Assembly: GCA_964552945.1 (NCBI GenBank)
Contig: CAZKIP010000019.1
Location: 1-5,261, forward strand
Reading direction: 5' to 3'
DNA: 5,261 bases
Source: CAZEAB01 sp964552945
GTDB taxonomy: Archaea > Nanobdellota > Nanobdellia > Woesearchaeales > GW2011-AR9
In this document: one piece after another, positions 1 through 4,462 of the stretch
Layout of the letters: every line of letters begins with the position of its first letter
How positions within the stretch are numbered: position 1 is the first letter of the stretch
Position numbers and translations under genes: made by a program
Notes under the pieces: generated by a model
Told to the model about the DNA's origin: nothing
Seen by the model: the letters and a program-made list of their open reading frames with translations, nothing else
Databases searched by the model: none

Positions 1-134
1 AAAAAACCCCTGGAGGGTCGCTGTCTTAACCGCGTCTCCCTCGCTAGCCTGCTTTCGACTCCCATGTTGTGTGTTGCGGGTCTTGTGAGTTCATTGCAGA
101 CATTGAACCCAGGTACTATTAATTCTCCAGGGGT
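1..134 (-). ncRNA. Candidate structured RNA, about 134 nt, closed terminal stem and U-tail
   Basis: This stretch, with no credible protein gene, has the layout of a small RNA gene. A TATAAT box ends six bases before A134. The predicted 5' end ACCCCTGGAG (134-125) is perfectly complementary to CTCCAGGGGT (15-6), followed by a run of U ending at base 1. Inside lies a hairpin at 110-87 (GGGTTCA/TGAACTC, one G-U pair, an A-A mismatch, two more pairs and a UCUG loop) and a second at 34-19 (CGC/GCG, a G-A mismatch, GU/AC, UAAG loop). An alternative stem GAGGG (42-38) with CCCTC (17-13) would compete with the terminal stem. It does not fit tRNA, tmRNA or any RNA family I can name. It could instead be a leader for a gene beyond the window's left edge. 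Confidence 0.55.
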
Positions 135-139
135 CAAAT

Positions 140-145
140 ATTATA
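140..145 (-). promoter_or_regulatory. -10 box of the candidate RNA gene
   Basis: A perfect TATAAT on the minus strand (145-140). The sixth base downstream is A134, exactly the first base of the 10-bp terminal stem of the candidate RNA. I see no good -35 box at 15-19 bases, so the promoter may be weak or need an activator. Confidence 0.5.
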
Positions 146-194
146 GTTTAAATGGTCACGTCATGATTCTATTCCTTTCCACAATGGGTCATGT

Positions 195-202
195 TATTTA
201 TA
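195..202 (-). promoter_or_regulatory. TATAAATA motif, possible T4-type late promoter
   Basis: The minus strand carries TATAAATA just downstream of the last operon gene. This octamer is the T4 late promoter consensus. In AT-rich sequence it can occur by chance, and there is no other evidence that this phage uses such promoters, so the call is weak. Confidence 0.25.
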
Positions 203-208
203 CATCAT

Positions 209-421
209 TCATTTCTTTTTCTTTGACCTTTTCCGGCGATCCTCTGGCGTTGCCTTACGGATCCGAATGTTGGGAATCTCTAGGATCATCTTCCATTTAA
301 ATACACGCTTCTTTGCGTTGGACTCTGAATCGGGGTATGCAAGCAAAACCTCTCTAACTCTGGGGATGCCTTTCTTGTCTGTGTCAATCCTGTGTTGGAC
401 GATTACATATTGGTTTGTCAT
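209..421 (-). CDS. Small basic protein, unknown function
   Basis: A 70-residue protein not matching a family I know. It has two short strand-like runs (YVIVQHRID, REVLLAYPD), a central KRVFKWKMILEI stretch and an extremely basic tail (RIRKATPEDRRKRSKKKK) that could bind nucleic acid or an acidic partner. The ATG at 421 overlaps the previous stop as ATGA, and AAGG seven bases upstream gives a usable ribosome site. It is the last gene of the ATPase operon in this window. The 3' side leads straight to the candidate RNA gene, with no hairpin terminator in between. Confidence 0.7.
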   Translation of the reverse strand: MTNQYVIVQHRIDTDKKGIPRVREVLLAYPDSESNAKKRVFKWKMILEIPNIRIRKATPEDRRKRSKKKK

Positions 422-660
422 GTTACTACCTTGAAGCCCTGGGCTTGTAGACTCTTAATCCTCGCCCACTTCATTATCTCTACAATAGTTTTTAAATCGT
501 TATCGGATGTAAAAGTAAAGACAGACTTAGCTGTCTTGCCATTATCTTGTTTTGTATATACCTCAAGCTTAACCGATCCGTCTTTATTACTAACCTGAAT
601 CTGAATATTAGTTGGACCCTCGACAGGATACAACGTAACATTGTAACAGGTGTCGATCAT
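418..660 (-). CDS. Small protein, unknown function
   Basis: An 80-residue protein that I do not recognise. The first half alternates hydrophobic and polar residues in strand-like runs (YNVTLYPV, NIQIQVSN, VKLEVYTK, SVFTFTSD), and the second half is a probable helix (NDLKTIVEIMKWARIKSLQAQG), giving a beta-sheet-plus-helix layout of a single small domain. ATG at 660 overlaps the previous stop as ATGA, and its own stop overlaps the next start in the same way, which places it firmly in the ATPase operon. No clear Shine-Dalgarno, so translation probably depends on coupling. It is visibly richer in A+T than the two genes before it, hinting at a different origin. Confidence 0.72.
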   Translation of the reverse strand: MIDTCYNVTLYPVEGPTNIQIQVSNKDGSVKLEVYTKQDNGKTAKSVFTFTSDNDLKTIVEIMKWARIKSLQAQGFKVVT

Positions 661-977
661 TCAGGCGCTCGCAACGGTGCCACTCCAGGAGGCACCTCGC
701 CGCCAACCATTCCGCCGTGCTTAGCAATGACGAGTGTGACAACGCTGGCTGGAACGTATGGGTAAACCGACTCCGTAGGATCTGGCTCTGCTCCACGTCG
801 TGCTGAATCCCCTTCTATATATCGGAGAATGAGAGGTTCTGATTCGCTCGGGAATCCAATCTCTACCGTGTCATACCTGTTCGCACCTTCGACACGAGGG
901 GAGCAATACGCTCCCCCGTGGGCTTGAACACTCATTGAGAAGCCGTCAGCACAGACGACCCATGGGTGAATCCTCAT
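657..977 (-). CDS. Conserved phage hypothetical protein
   Basis: A 106-residue protein. Segments 'VCADGFSMSVQAHGGAYCSPR' split as VCADGFSMSVQA (8-19) and GGAYCSPR (21-28), then YDTVEIGFPSE (35-45), PLILRYIEG and YPYVPASVVTLVIAKHGG, resemble a small protein that recurs in large phage genomes. I recall the pattern but know of no function or family name. The mix of short strands and a C-terminal helix suggests one small globular domain without membrane segments. The ATG at 977 lies two bases after the ATPase stop, and its ribosome site GGAGG is embedded in the ATPase's last codons (Gly-Glu-Glu-Ala), so the pair is coupled and co-expressed. Its base composition matches the ATPase, not the two genes that follow. 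Confidence 0.78.
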   Translation of the reverse strand: MRIHPWVVCADGFSMSVQAHGGAYCSPRVEGANRYDTVEIGFPSESEPLILRYIEGDSARRGAEPDPTESVYPYVPASVVTLVIAKHGGMVGGEVPPGVAPLRAPE

Positions 978-979
978 TT

Positions 980-2044
980 CTATGCTTCCTCCCCGGTCAG
1001 GAGTTCCACAATGTAGGCACTCACAGCCTGACCGTCCGAACCAGTTGCCTGATGGAGAGCGACAGTGTTCTCAATCTCGCCCTGACCAAGCACGGTCCAC
1101 AGCTTCATAGCCACTTCACTAGGCAGAGTCAGGAAGTAGTCAGCAAGGTTCTGAACCTGACCGTCAGTCAGACGTTCCTTGAACGACTCAACCGCTTCCA
1201 TCTTTTCAACCAGAGCGGAGTGCTCGTTGATGCCGAAGTCAGAAGTCTTGTCAATCTTGCCGTCATCAAGAATCATTTCGACCGTCACTTGACGCTCGTA
1301 AGTCTCGATGAAGTCCCGGAACGACACAGCAGCTTCGAACCCAACGAAAGCGTTGGTCAGGTTGTAGACCACGCCAAGGTCCGCCCCTTCTTCGAACAGC
1401 CCAGCACCAACCAGACATTCGGACAGCCGATCCCAAGACCGACGAGAAGGATAGACCTTGTTGGGCTCGAAATCATCACCGTGCTCAAGGTGGTTGTGGT
1501 TCTGATTAATGAAGTCCCAAATAACCTCGTCCACGTTTTCCTTAGCCCAGCCCAGCCAGTCTTCAACAGTGGGCTCAACATCGAACACCGTCCAGCGGTC
1601 AAGTTCTGCGGGGTCCATTTCGCCAACCTGATACTGCTCACCGTGCTCGCCACCGTTGACGGCAGCGAAAATCAGCGTTTCAGGGTGAAGCGCGAAACCA
1701 GCAAGCTTCCGGCTATCGGTCAGTTCGAAGATACCTTGCCGAACCTCGGGGGTCGCACGGTCAACTTCATCAAGGAAGAGAACCACGGCAGTGTCACAAG
1801 CAGTCTTGAACCACTCGGGCGGATTCCAGGTAGTCACCGCGCCGTCAGTCGAAGGCAGACCAAGCAGGTCACCCTCGGTCATCTGGGAAGCACGACGCTC
1901 CACGACCGGAAGACCAGCAGCGTCAGCAAACTGGTAGACGACGCAGGACTTGCCAACGCCGTGACGACCCCGAATCAACACCGGCTTACGAACCGCAGCG
2001 ACGTGGGGGACAACAGAAATAAAGGTTTTAAAATCAACAGCCAC
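980..2044 (-). CDS. MoxR-type AAA+ ATPase
   Basis: A 354-residue AAA+ ATPase of the MoxR/AAA_5 kind, which remodels or loads partner proteins using ATP. Walker A is GRHGVGKS (26-33), Walker B VVLFLDE (87-93) continuing EVDRA, sensor 1 is the Asn in IFAAVNGG (N130), the arginine-finger segment is DPAELDRW (144-151), and sensor 2 is likely in YPSRRSW (198-204). The pattern 'PAELDRW' parallels the 'P-A-L-L-D-R-F' of MoxR proteins. Residues 205-354 form the helical lid and a C-terminal extension without a recognised domain. All core residues are intact. Start GTG at 2044 follows AAGGAG. It heads an operon with three small genes. MoxR ATPases usually pair with a VWA-domain protein, and none is in this window. 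The gene is clearly richer in G+C, especially at third positions, than the small genes downstream. Confidence 0.93.
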   Translation of the reverse strand: MAVDFKTFISVVPHVAAVRKPVLIRGRHGVGKSCVVYQFADAAGLPVVERRASQMTEGDLLGLPSTDGAVTTWNPPEWFKTACDTAVVLFLDEVDRATPEVRQGIFELTDSRKLAGFALHPETLIFAAVNGGEHGEQYQVGEMDPAELDRWTVFDVEPTVEDWLGWAKENVDEVIWDFINQNHNHLEHGDDFEPNKVYPSRRSWDRLSECLVGAGLFEEGADLGVVYNLTNAFVGFEAAVSFRDFIETYERQVTVEMILDDGKIDKTSDFGINEHSALVEKMEAVESFKERLTDGQVQNLADYFLTLPSEVAMKLWTVLGQGEIENTVALHQATGSDGQAVSAYIVELLTGEEA

Positions 2045-2051
2045 TTTTTTG

Positions 2052-2071
2052 CTCCTTGGGGTTCCTTCCCC
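2052..2071 (-). promoter_or_regulatory. Leader hairpin next to the ATPase ribosome-binding site
   Basis: On the minus strand GGGG-AAGGAA-CCCC (2071-2058) can fold into a 4-bp GC hairpin. It is followed directly by AAGGAG (2057-2052), a strong Shine-Dalgarno seven bases before the GTG start. The hairpin loop also contains an AAGGA. It could tune translation of the ATPase. Confidence 0.5.
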
Positions 2072-2085
2072 GTTCTTACATATAT

Positions 2086-2114
2086 AATATAGCTTATTTT
2101 AGCCGGGTTGTCAA
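2086..2114 (-). promoter_or_regulatory. Sigma-70 promoter for the ATPase operon (array-type, copy B)
   Basis: Minus-strand TTGACA (2114-2109, perfect), 17-base spacer, TATATT (2091-2086). Predicted start near 2079. It shares an identical 21-bp core (2073-2093) with the zinc-knuckle promoter (2948-2968). Confidence 0.87.
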
Positions 2115-2146
2115 GGAAAAAATATACTCTTGACAACTAGTTGACA
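2109..2146 (-). promoter_or_regulatory. Operator-like TTGACA/TGTCAA array (copy B)
   Basis: TGTCAA at 2109-2114 (the -35 box on the minus strand), TTGACA at 2130-2135 and 2141-2146. The first pair forms a perfect 9-bp inverted repeat GTTGTCAAG/CTTGACAAC (2107-2115 and 2129-2137) with a 13-base spacer. All three elements match copy A at a constant offset of 875 bp. The array begins right after the zinc-knuckle stop codon, so here it is non-coding. Confidence 0.72.
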
Positions 2147-2147
2147 T

Positions 2148-2912
2148 CTAGTAGGGCTCCTCAATCTCAAGACCTTCGCCATCTTCCCAGCCCTCGGGCA
2201 TGGTGGCGAGCGAGCCGCTCATTGAAAGCACTTCATAGTCTTCTCTGGTATACCGCTGACCACCCCAATCTTCTGCTCTTGCTGTTTGCTCGGCAGTCCA
2301 CTCAAGGTCACGCGGAATCTTCTGGTTGCCAACGCTTCGGTTTGGCATGCCCACGTCCCTACAGCGCATGACAGTGTTCCGGTTCGTGTCCTGGTGGACA
2401 CAACTCCAGTTAATGCTGGTGACAATCAGCACACGCTCTTGCTGCCCCCATTCCTTCACCCCTTCAGCGTTAAGGTAATAGTCATACTGGTTAGCTTTAA
2501 TCAAAGTACCAACACCGAAACCTGACTTAATCATGCGTTCCTTGAACCCACGACGGTATTCGCCAGCTTCGATCTTTACGTTCTTGTGCCAGTCCTTTCG
2601 ATACTGGCAGGTGCGGCGGTTGTGATTGTAGCCTTCCTCGGCATAGGCTCCAAACTGACCCTTACACCAAGTGCATTGCCGCTTCTGCTTCTTCCGACCT
2701 CCCCAAGCCACAGCCTTGGAGCCATCAGGGTTCAACCCCGTGCGCTTGACGTATTGTTTGGTCCAGTAGCCCGGAAAAACGCCGTCTACTTTTGGTTCGT
2801 CTTTGTTGTTTTTTTGCTCTTCCTTGGAGTACCGAAGCAATCTTTCGGTCACCGATGGACAAGTTCGTTTATTGTGTCCCTGTCCCCAACACTCAGTGCA
2901 ATGCCTAGCCAC
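2148..2912 (-). CDS. Zinc-knuckle phage protein
   Basis: A 254-residue protein with an N-terminal CCHC zinc knuckle, C5-X2-C8-X4-H13-X4-C18 (CTECWGQGHNKRTC), a fold that usually binds single-stranded nucleic acid. A second, atypical set follows at C80-X2-C83-X13-H97-X4-C102, repeating the H-N-(K/R)-R-T-C ending, so it may be a duplicated knuckle with a long insert. A basic linker (GGRKKQKR, 71-78) lies between them. The middle (GFGVGTLIKANQYDYYLN, then RVLIVTSINWSC) looks like a beta-rich domain, and the C-terminus is acidic (GWEDGEGLEIEEPY). Similar CCHC proteins of unknown role occur in large marine phages. Start is GTG at 2912 preceded by GAGAGAGAT. It has its own promoter and is followed at once by the ATPase-operon promoter region. 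Nucleic-acid binding is likely; exact role unknown. Confidence 0.85.
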   Translation of the reverse strand: MARHCTECWGQGHNKRTCPSVTERLLRYSKEEQKNNKDEPKVDGVFPGYWTKQYVKRTGLNPDGSKAVAWGGRKKQKRQCTWCKGQFGAYAEEGYNHNRRTCQYRKDWHKNVKIEAGEYRRGFKERMIKSGFGVGTLIKANQYDYYLNAEGVKEWGQQERVLIVTSINWSCVHQDTNRNTVMRCRDVGMPNRSVGNQKIPRDLEWTAEQTARAEDWGGQRYTREDYEVLSMSGSLATMPEGWEDGEGLEIEEPY

Positions 2913-2960
2913 GATTTATCTCTCTCTCAAAGGGGTAACCAATCTCTTTCTTACATATAT

Positions 2961-2989
2961 AATATAGCCCATTTTGAGCTACTTGTCAA
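2961..2989 (-). promoter_or_regulatory. Sigma-70 promoter for the zinc-knuckle gene (array-type, copy A)
   Basis: Minus-strand TTGACA (2989-2984, perfect), 17-base spacer, TATATT (2966-2961). Predicted start near 2954. The -35 box is encoded by the final Leu-Asp-Lys codons of the upstream gene. Bases 2948-2968 are identical over 21 bp to 2073-2093 of the ATPase-operon promoter. Confidence 0.85.
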
Positions 2990-3287
2990 GCGGTATGGGC
3001 TTTCTTGACATCCTTTTGACAGTCTCGCGGGCATCGATACCGGCTTGAATAAACTCTTCTTCCCAGGCTGCTTCTCGACTATTCTGAATTTGTTCTGGGT
3101 GGTCGTCCTGGTCGCCCCAACCGTCATCACGGTTAAGCAACTCGCGGAGTTGGATATCAAGATCCGCGCCTCGATCCTGGCGACGAAGCCACTCCTCACC
3201 TTCCCATTCTTCAGGTAGTTCCATCCACGTACCAAGCGCGTCGATTAGGGTTCCAAGTTCTTCGTCAGTCAATTCAATAGTTTTCAT
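2979..3287 (-). CDS. Acidic helical phage protein, unknown function
   Basis: A 102-residue, strongly acidic and Trp-rich protein that I do not recognise as a named family. It opens MKTIELTDEELGTLIDALG, a helix-forming 'LTDEEL' start often seen in small phage proteins, then has an acidic middle (PEEWEGEEW, 25-33; DDGWGDQDDHPE, 54-65) and a C-terminal helix (AAWEEEFIQAGIDARETVKRM) ending in a basic KRMSRKPIPLDK. High negative charge could suit a DNA mimic or a binder of a basic partner, but that is speculation. The ATG at 3287 follows GAGAGAGAT, the same leader motif as the next gene. Its own promoter lies directly upstream. Its last 14 codons coincide with the operator array of the following gene. 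Confidence 0.78.
   Translation of the reverse strand: MKTIELTDEELGTLIDALGTWMELPEEWEGEEWLRRQDRGADLDIQLRELLNRDDGWGDQDDHPEQIQNSREAAWEEEFIQAGIDARETVKRMSRKPIPLDK
2984..3021 (-). promoter_or_regulatory. Operator-like TTGACA/TGTCAA array (copy A)
   Basis: Three copies of one hexamer: TGTCAA on the plus strand at 2984-2989 (the -35 box of the minus-strand promoter), then TTGACA at 3005-3010 and 3016-3021. The first two form an inverted repeat TGTCAAG-N13-CTTGACA on the minus strand. The two upstream copies are direct repeats 11 bp apart, and the inner one is offset 21 bp from the -35 copy. Copy B at 2109-2146 has the same offsets. Confidence 0.7.
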
Positions 3288-3309
3288 ATCTCTCTCGCGT
3301 TATGTATGT

Positions 3310-3338
3310 AATATACCTTAAATATGCTGCATTGTCAA
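3310..3338 (-). promoter_or_regulatory. Sigma-70 promoter for the 102-residue acidic protein
   Basis: Minus-strand TTGACA (3338-3333, perfect), 17-base spacer, TATATT (3315-3310, one mismatch). Predicted start near 3303, leader about 16 bases with GAGAGAG just before the ATG. A near-palindrome CAATAT-GT-ATATTG at 3336-3349 overlaps the -35 box and could be an operator. It lacks the TTGACA array seen at the two promoters further down. Confidence 0.8.
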
Positions 3339-3349
3339 TATGTATATTG

Positions 3350-3532
3350 TTAAGAAGGCGTCAAGGGTTTAATAATATAGTTTCTCAACTCAACTACACA
3401 TTTGCGTCCGAGTGCGTAGACCACCCACAACTCTTCATCTGGTGGTGGGAATCTTTCTATAACGATAGCAGGCTGTACCCATATGGCAGAGCCCCAATTG
3501 GGTCTAAATTTAACAAGATCACCGATTTTCAT
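3350..3532 (-). CDS. Small SH3-like phage protein, MKIGD family (copy 3)
   Basis: A 60-residue protein starting MKIGDLVKF, with a WVQPAIVIERF strand pair (18-28), PPPDEELWVVYALGRKCVVELRNYIIKPL after it, and the same start pattern as copies 1 and 2. An SH3-like small barrel is likely from the pattern; the role is unknown. The ATG (3532-3530) lies inside the last codons of the DUF3293-like gene, whose stop TGA is the end of the shared start cassette, so the two are probably translationally coupled. AAAAGAG about six bases upstream may serve as a weak ribosome site. It is the last gene read from the promoter at 4183-4211 before a new promoter begins; no hairpin terminator is visible after it. 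Confidence 0.8.
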   Translation of the reverse strand: MKIGDLVKFRPNWGSAIWVQPAIVIERFPPPDEELWVVYALGRKCVVELRNYIIKPLTPS

Positions 3533-4157
3533 TTAAAACTCTTTTGGCTATTGCCCTGATTGCCCATCGAGCATTGCGAGAGTGGCTTTCATATGTCTCT
3601 AAAACAAATTGTTCTTTCTCTTCTTTAAAGGTGAAGGGGCGTTTCCTTACTCGGGTCATAAATTCCGCTTCTTCTCCACCTATGAAGCTGCCGACTTCAA
3701 CCGAATTATCTAAGCCAGGGAAGTCGGAATTATTTGTGCCATATAGGTAAGTGCCATCGCCACCCTGTGGAATAATTAATACTGCATCCTGACAATATCT
3801 CTTCCCAAACTTTATTATTTGTTCTACAAAAGCTGGATCGTCTTTTAGATTTACTACAAATAAACTATCTTCTTTAACCTCGACTTGTTTTTCTAGGTTG
3901 CCATAGTTTTCGATAAAAGAGCCCTTTACTTTTCTGACACCATACCCCAAATCTAGCAATACTGCCTTTAGTTCTCTATATCTCTCCTGATTGGAAGCGC
4001 CCGACTCAACAGCATCCTCCAGGCAGGCAGACATATCCAGAGGATCGGCTCTGTGCGCTGTGAGTAGTGCTGAATCATGTTCGGTAATATGCTGGTGGAC
4101 TCTGCTCATTGATTCTTTGAGCAGAAATTTATTCCAGTTGTTAAATAAGTCTTTCAT
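3519..4157 (-). CDS. DUF3293-like phage protein with capsid-targeting-like leader
   Basis: A 212-residue protein resembling DUF3293 proteins, a family of unknown function found in bacteria and phages; I recall the pattern and have not searched it. Matching segments: LLTAHR (31-36), NQERYRELKAVLLDLGYG (56-73), VKGSFIEN (77-84), VKEDSLFVVNL (94-104) and FGKRYCQDAVLII (117-129). A C-terminal tail with MTRVRKRPF (168-176) and a basic helix SRNARWAIRAIAKR follows. The first 15 residues, MKDLFNNWNKFLLKE, look like a short amphipathic leader and end in Leu-Lys-Glu, the kind of site cut by T4-type prohead protease. An internal Met17 (MSRVHQHITEHD, codon at 4109) could be an alternative start, but the ATG at 4157 fits the promoter better. 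It overlaps the next gene by 14 nt. The coding call is firm; any head role is inference. Confidence 0.82.
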   Translation of the reverse strand: MKDLFNNWNKFLLKESMSRVHQHITEHDSALLTAHRADPLDMSACLEDAVESGASNQERYRELKAVLLDLGYGVRKVKGSFIENYGNLEKQVEVKEDSLFVVNLKDDPAFVEQIIKFGKRYCQDAVLIIPQGGDGTYLYGTNNSDFPGLDNSVEVGSFIGGEEAEFMTRVRKRPFTFKEEKEQFVLETYESHSRNARWAIRAIAKRVLNENR

Positions 4158-4182
4158 AATATTAATTAGTTTTGTTACATTG

Positions 4183-4211
4183 ATTATACCATTTATTAAA
4201 GTTAATGTAAA
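4183..4211 (-). promoter_or_regulatory. Sigma-70 promoter for the DUF3293-like gene
   Basis: On the minus strand TTTACA (4211-4206), a 17-base spacer, then TATAAT (4188-4183): a perfect -10 box and a -35 box with one mismatch. Predicted transcription start is near 4176, giving a leader of only about 19 AT-rich bases before the ATG at 4157, with no evident Shine-Dalgarno. Confidence 0.8.
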
Positions 4212-4219
4212 GTGTTATT

Positions 4220-4462
4220 TTATGCGAGGATCTCTACCCACATCCCTTCTTGTCCAGGCTTTGGCATTGTGATCCATTGTGTTTTTCCGTCGTGAGCGAT
4301 TATTGCAAGCGTGTCACCACTAGATAAATTATGTTCTCTTTCTTCTTCTTTAGTCGGAGTCCAAAAATCTATTACAACGCCAACCCTCCAGCGCTGCTTA
4401 GCGCCGAGGCTGGCGGCAGAATAATCATAATCAAAAAACTTAACTAGATTGCCGACTTTCAT
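4220..4462 (-). CDS. Small SH3-like phage protein, MKVGN family (copy 2)
   Basis: An 80-residue protein starting MKVGNLVKFF. Strand-like segments WRVGVVIDFW (25-34), TLAIIAHDGKTQWI (51-64) and a terminal MWVEILA (74-80) fit a small SH3-like barrel, with a charged loop KEEEREHN between them. It shares the start pattern of copies 1 and 3 but little else, so the copies are distant paralogues or share only an initiation cassette. The ATG at 4462 directly follows the membrane peptide's TAA and lacks a clear Shine-Dalgarno, which suggests coupling to that peptide. Nine bases after its TAA the -35 box of the next promoter begins. Role unknown; the fold is inferred from sequence pattern only. Confidence 0.8.
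   Translation of the reverse strand: MKVGNLVKFFDYDYSAASLGAKQRWRVGVVIDFWTPTKEEEREHNLSSGDTLAIIAHDGKTQWITMPKPGQEGMWVEILA

Noticed and set aside
44..103. A 19-residue minus-strand frame (MSAMNSQDPQHTTWESKAG) inside the RNA candidate
   Set aside because: No ribosome site precedes the ATG, the peptide is nondescript, and the stretch overlaps RNA hairpins. A tmRNA-like tag was considered, but the RNA is far too short and lacks a tRNA-like end.
87..113. tRNA T-arm resemblance (GGGTTCAA) in the RNA candidate
   Set aside because: The bases form a longer hairpin with a UCUG loop, and no 7-bp acceptor, D arm or anticodon arm can be placed around it.
64..300. A 78-codon plus-strand frame across the RNA candidate
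   Set aside because: It has no ribosome site, runs antisense into the basic-protein gene, and no plus-strand promoter precedes it.
935..2092. A 385-codon plus-strand reading frame opposite the ATPase
   Set aside because: It is the mirror of a G+C-rich gene with intact AAA+ motifs, has no ribosome site or promoter on the plus strand, and its translation shows no recognisable domain.
2107..2137. 9-bp inverted repeat read as a terminator for the zinc-knuckle gene
   Set aside because: On the minus strand no U-run follows the second arm, the loop would be 13 bases, and the arm is the -35 box of a promoter. An operator explains it better.
2130..2169. Plus-strand TTGACA copies as promoters reading rightward
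   Set aside because: No -10-like hexamer lies 16-18 bases downstream of either copy, and there is no plus-strand gene to serve.
2586..3008. A 140-codon plus-strand frame with hydrophobic stretches
   Set aside because: It lies opposite the zinc-knuckle gene and crosses its promoter; the hydrophobic runs are the complement of charged codons.
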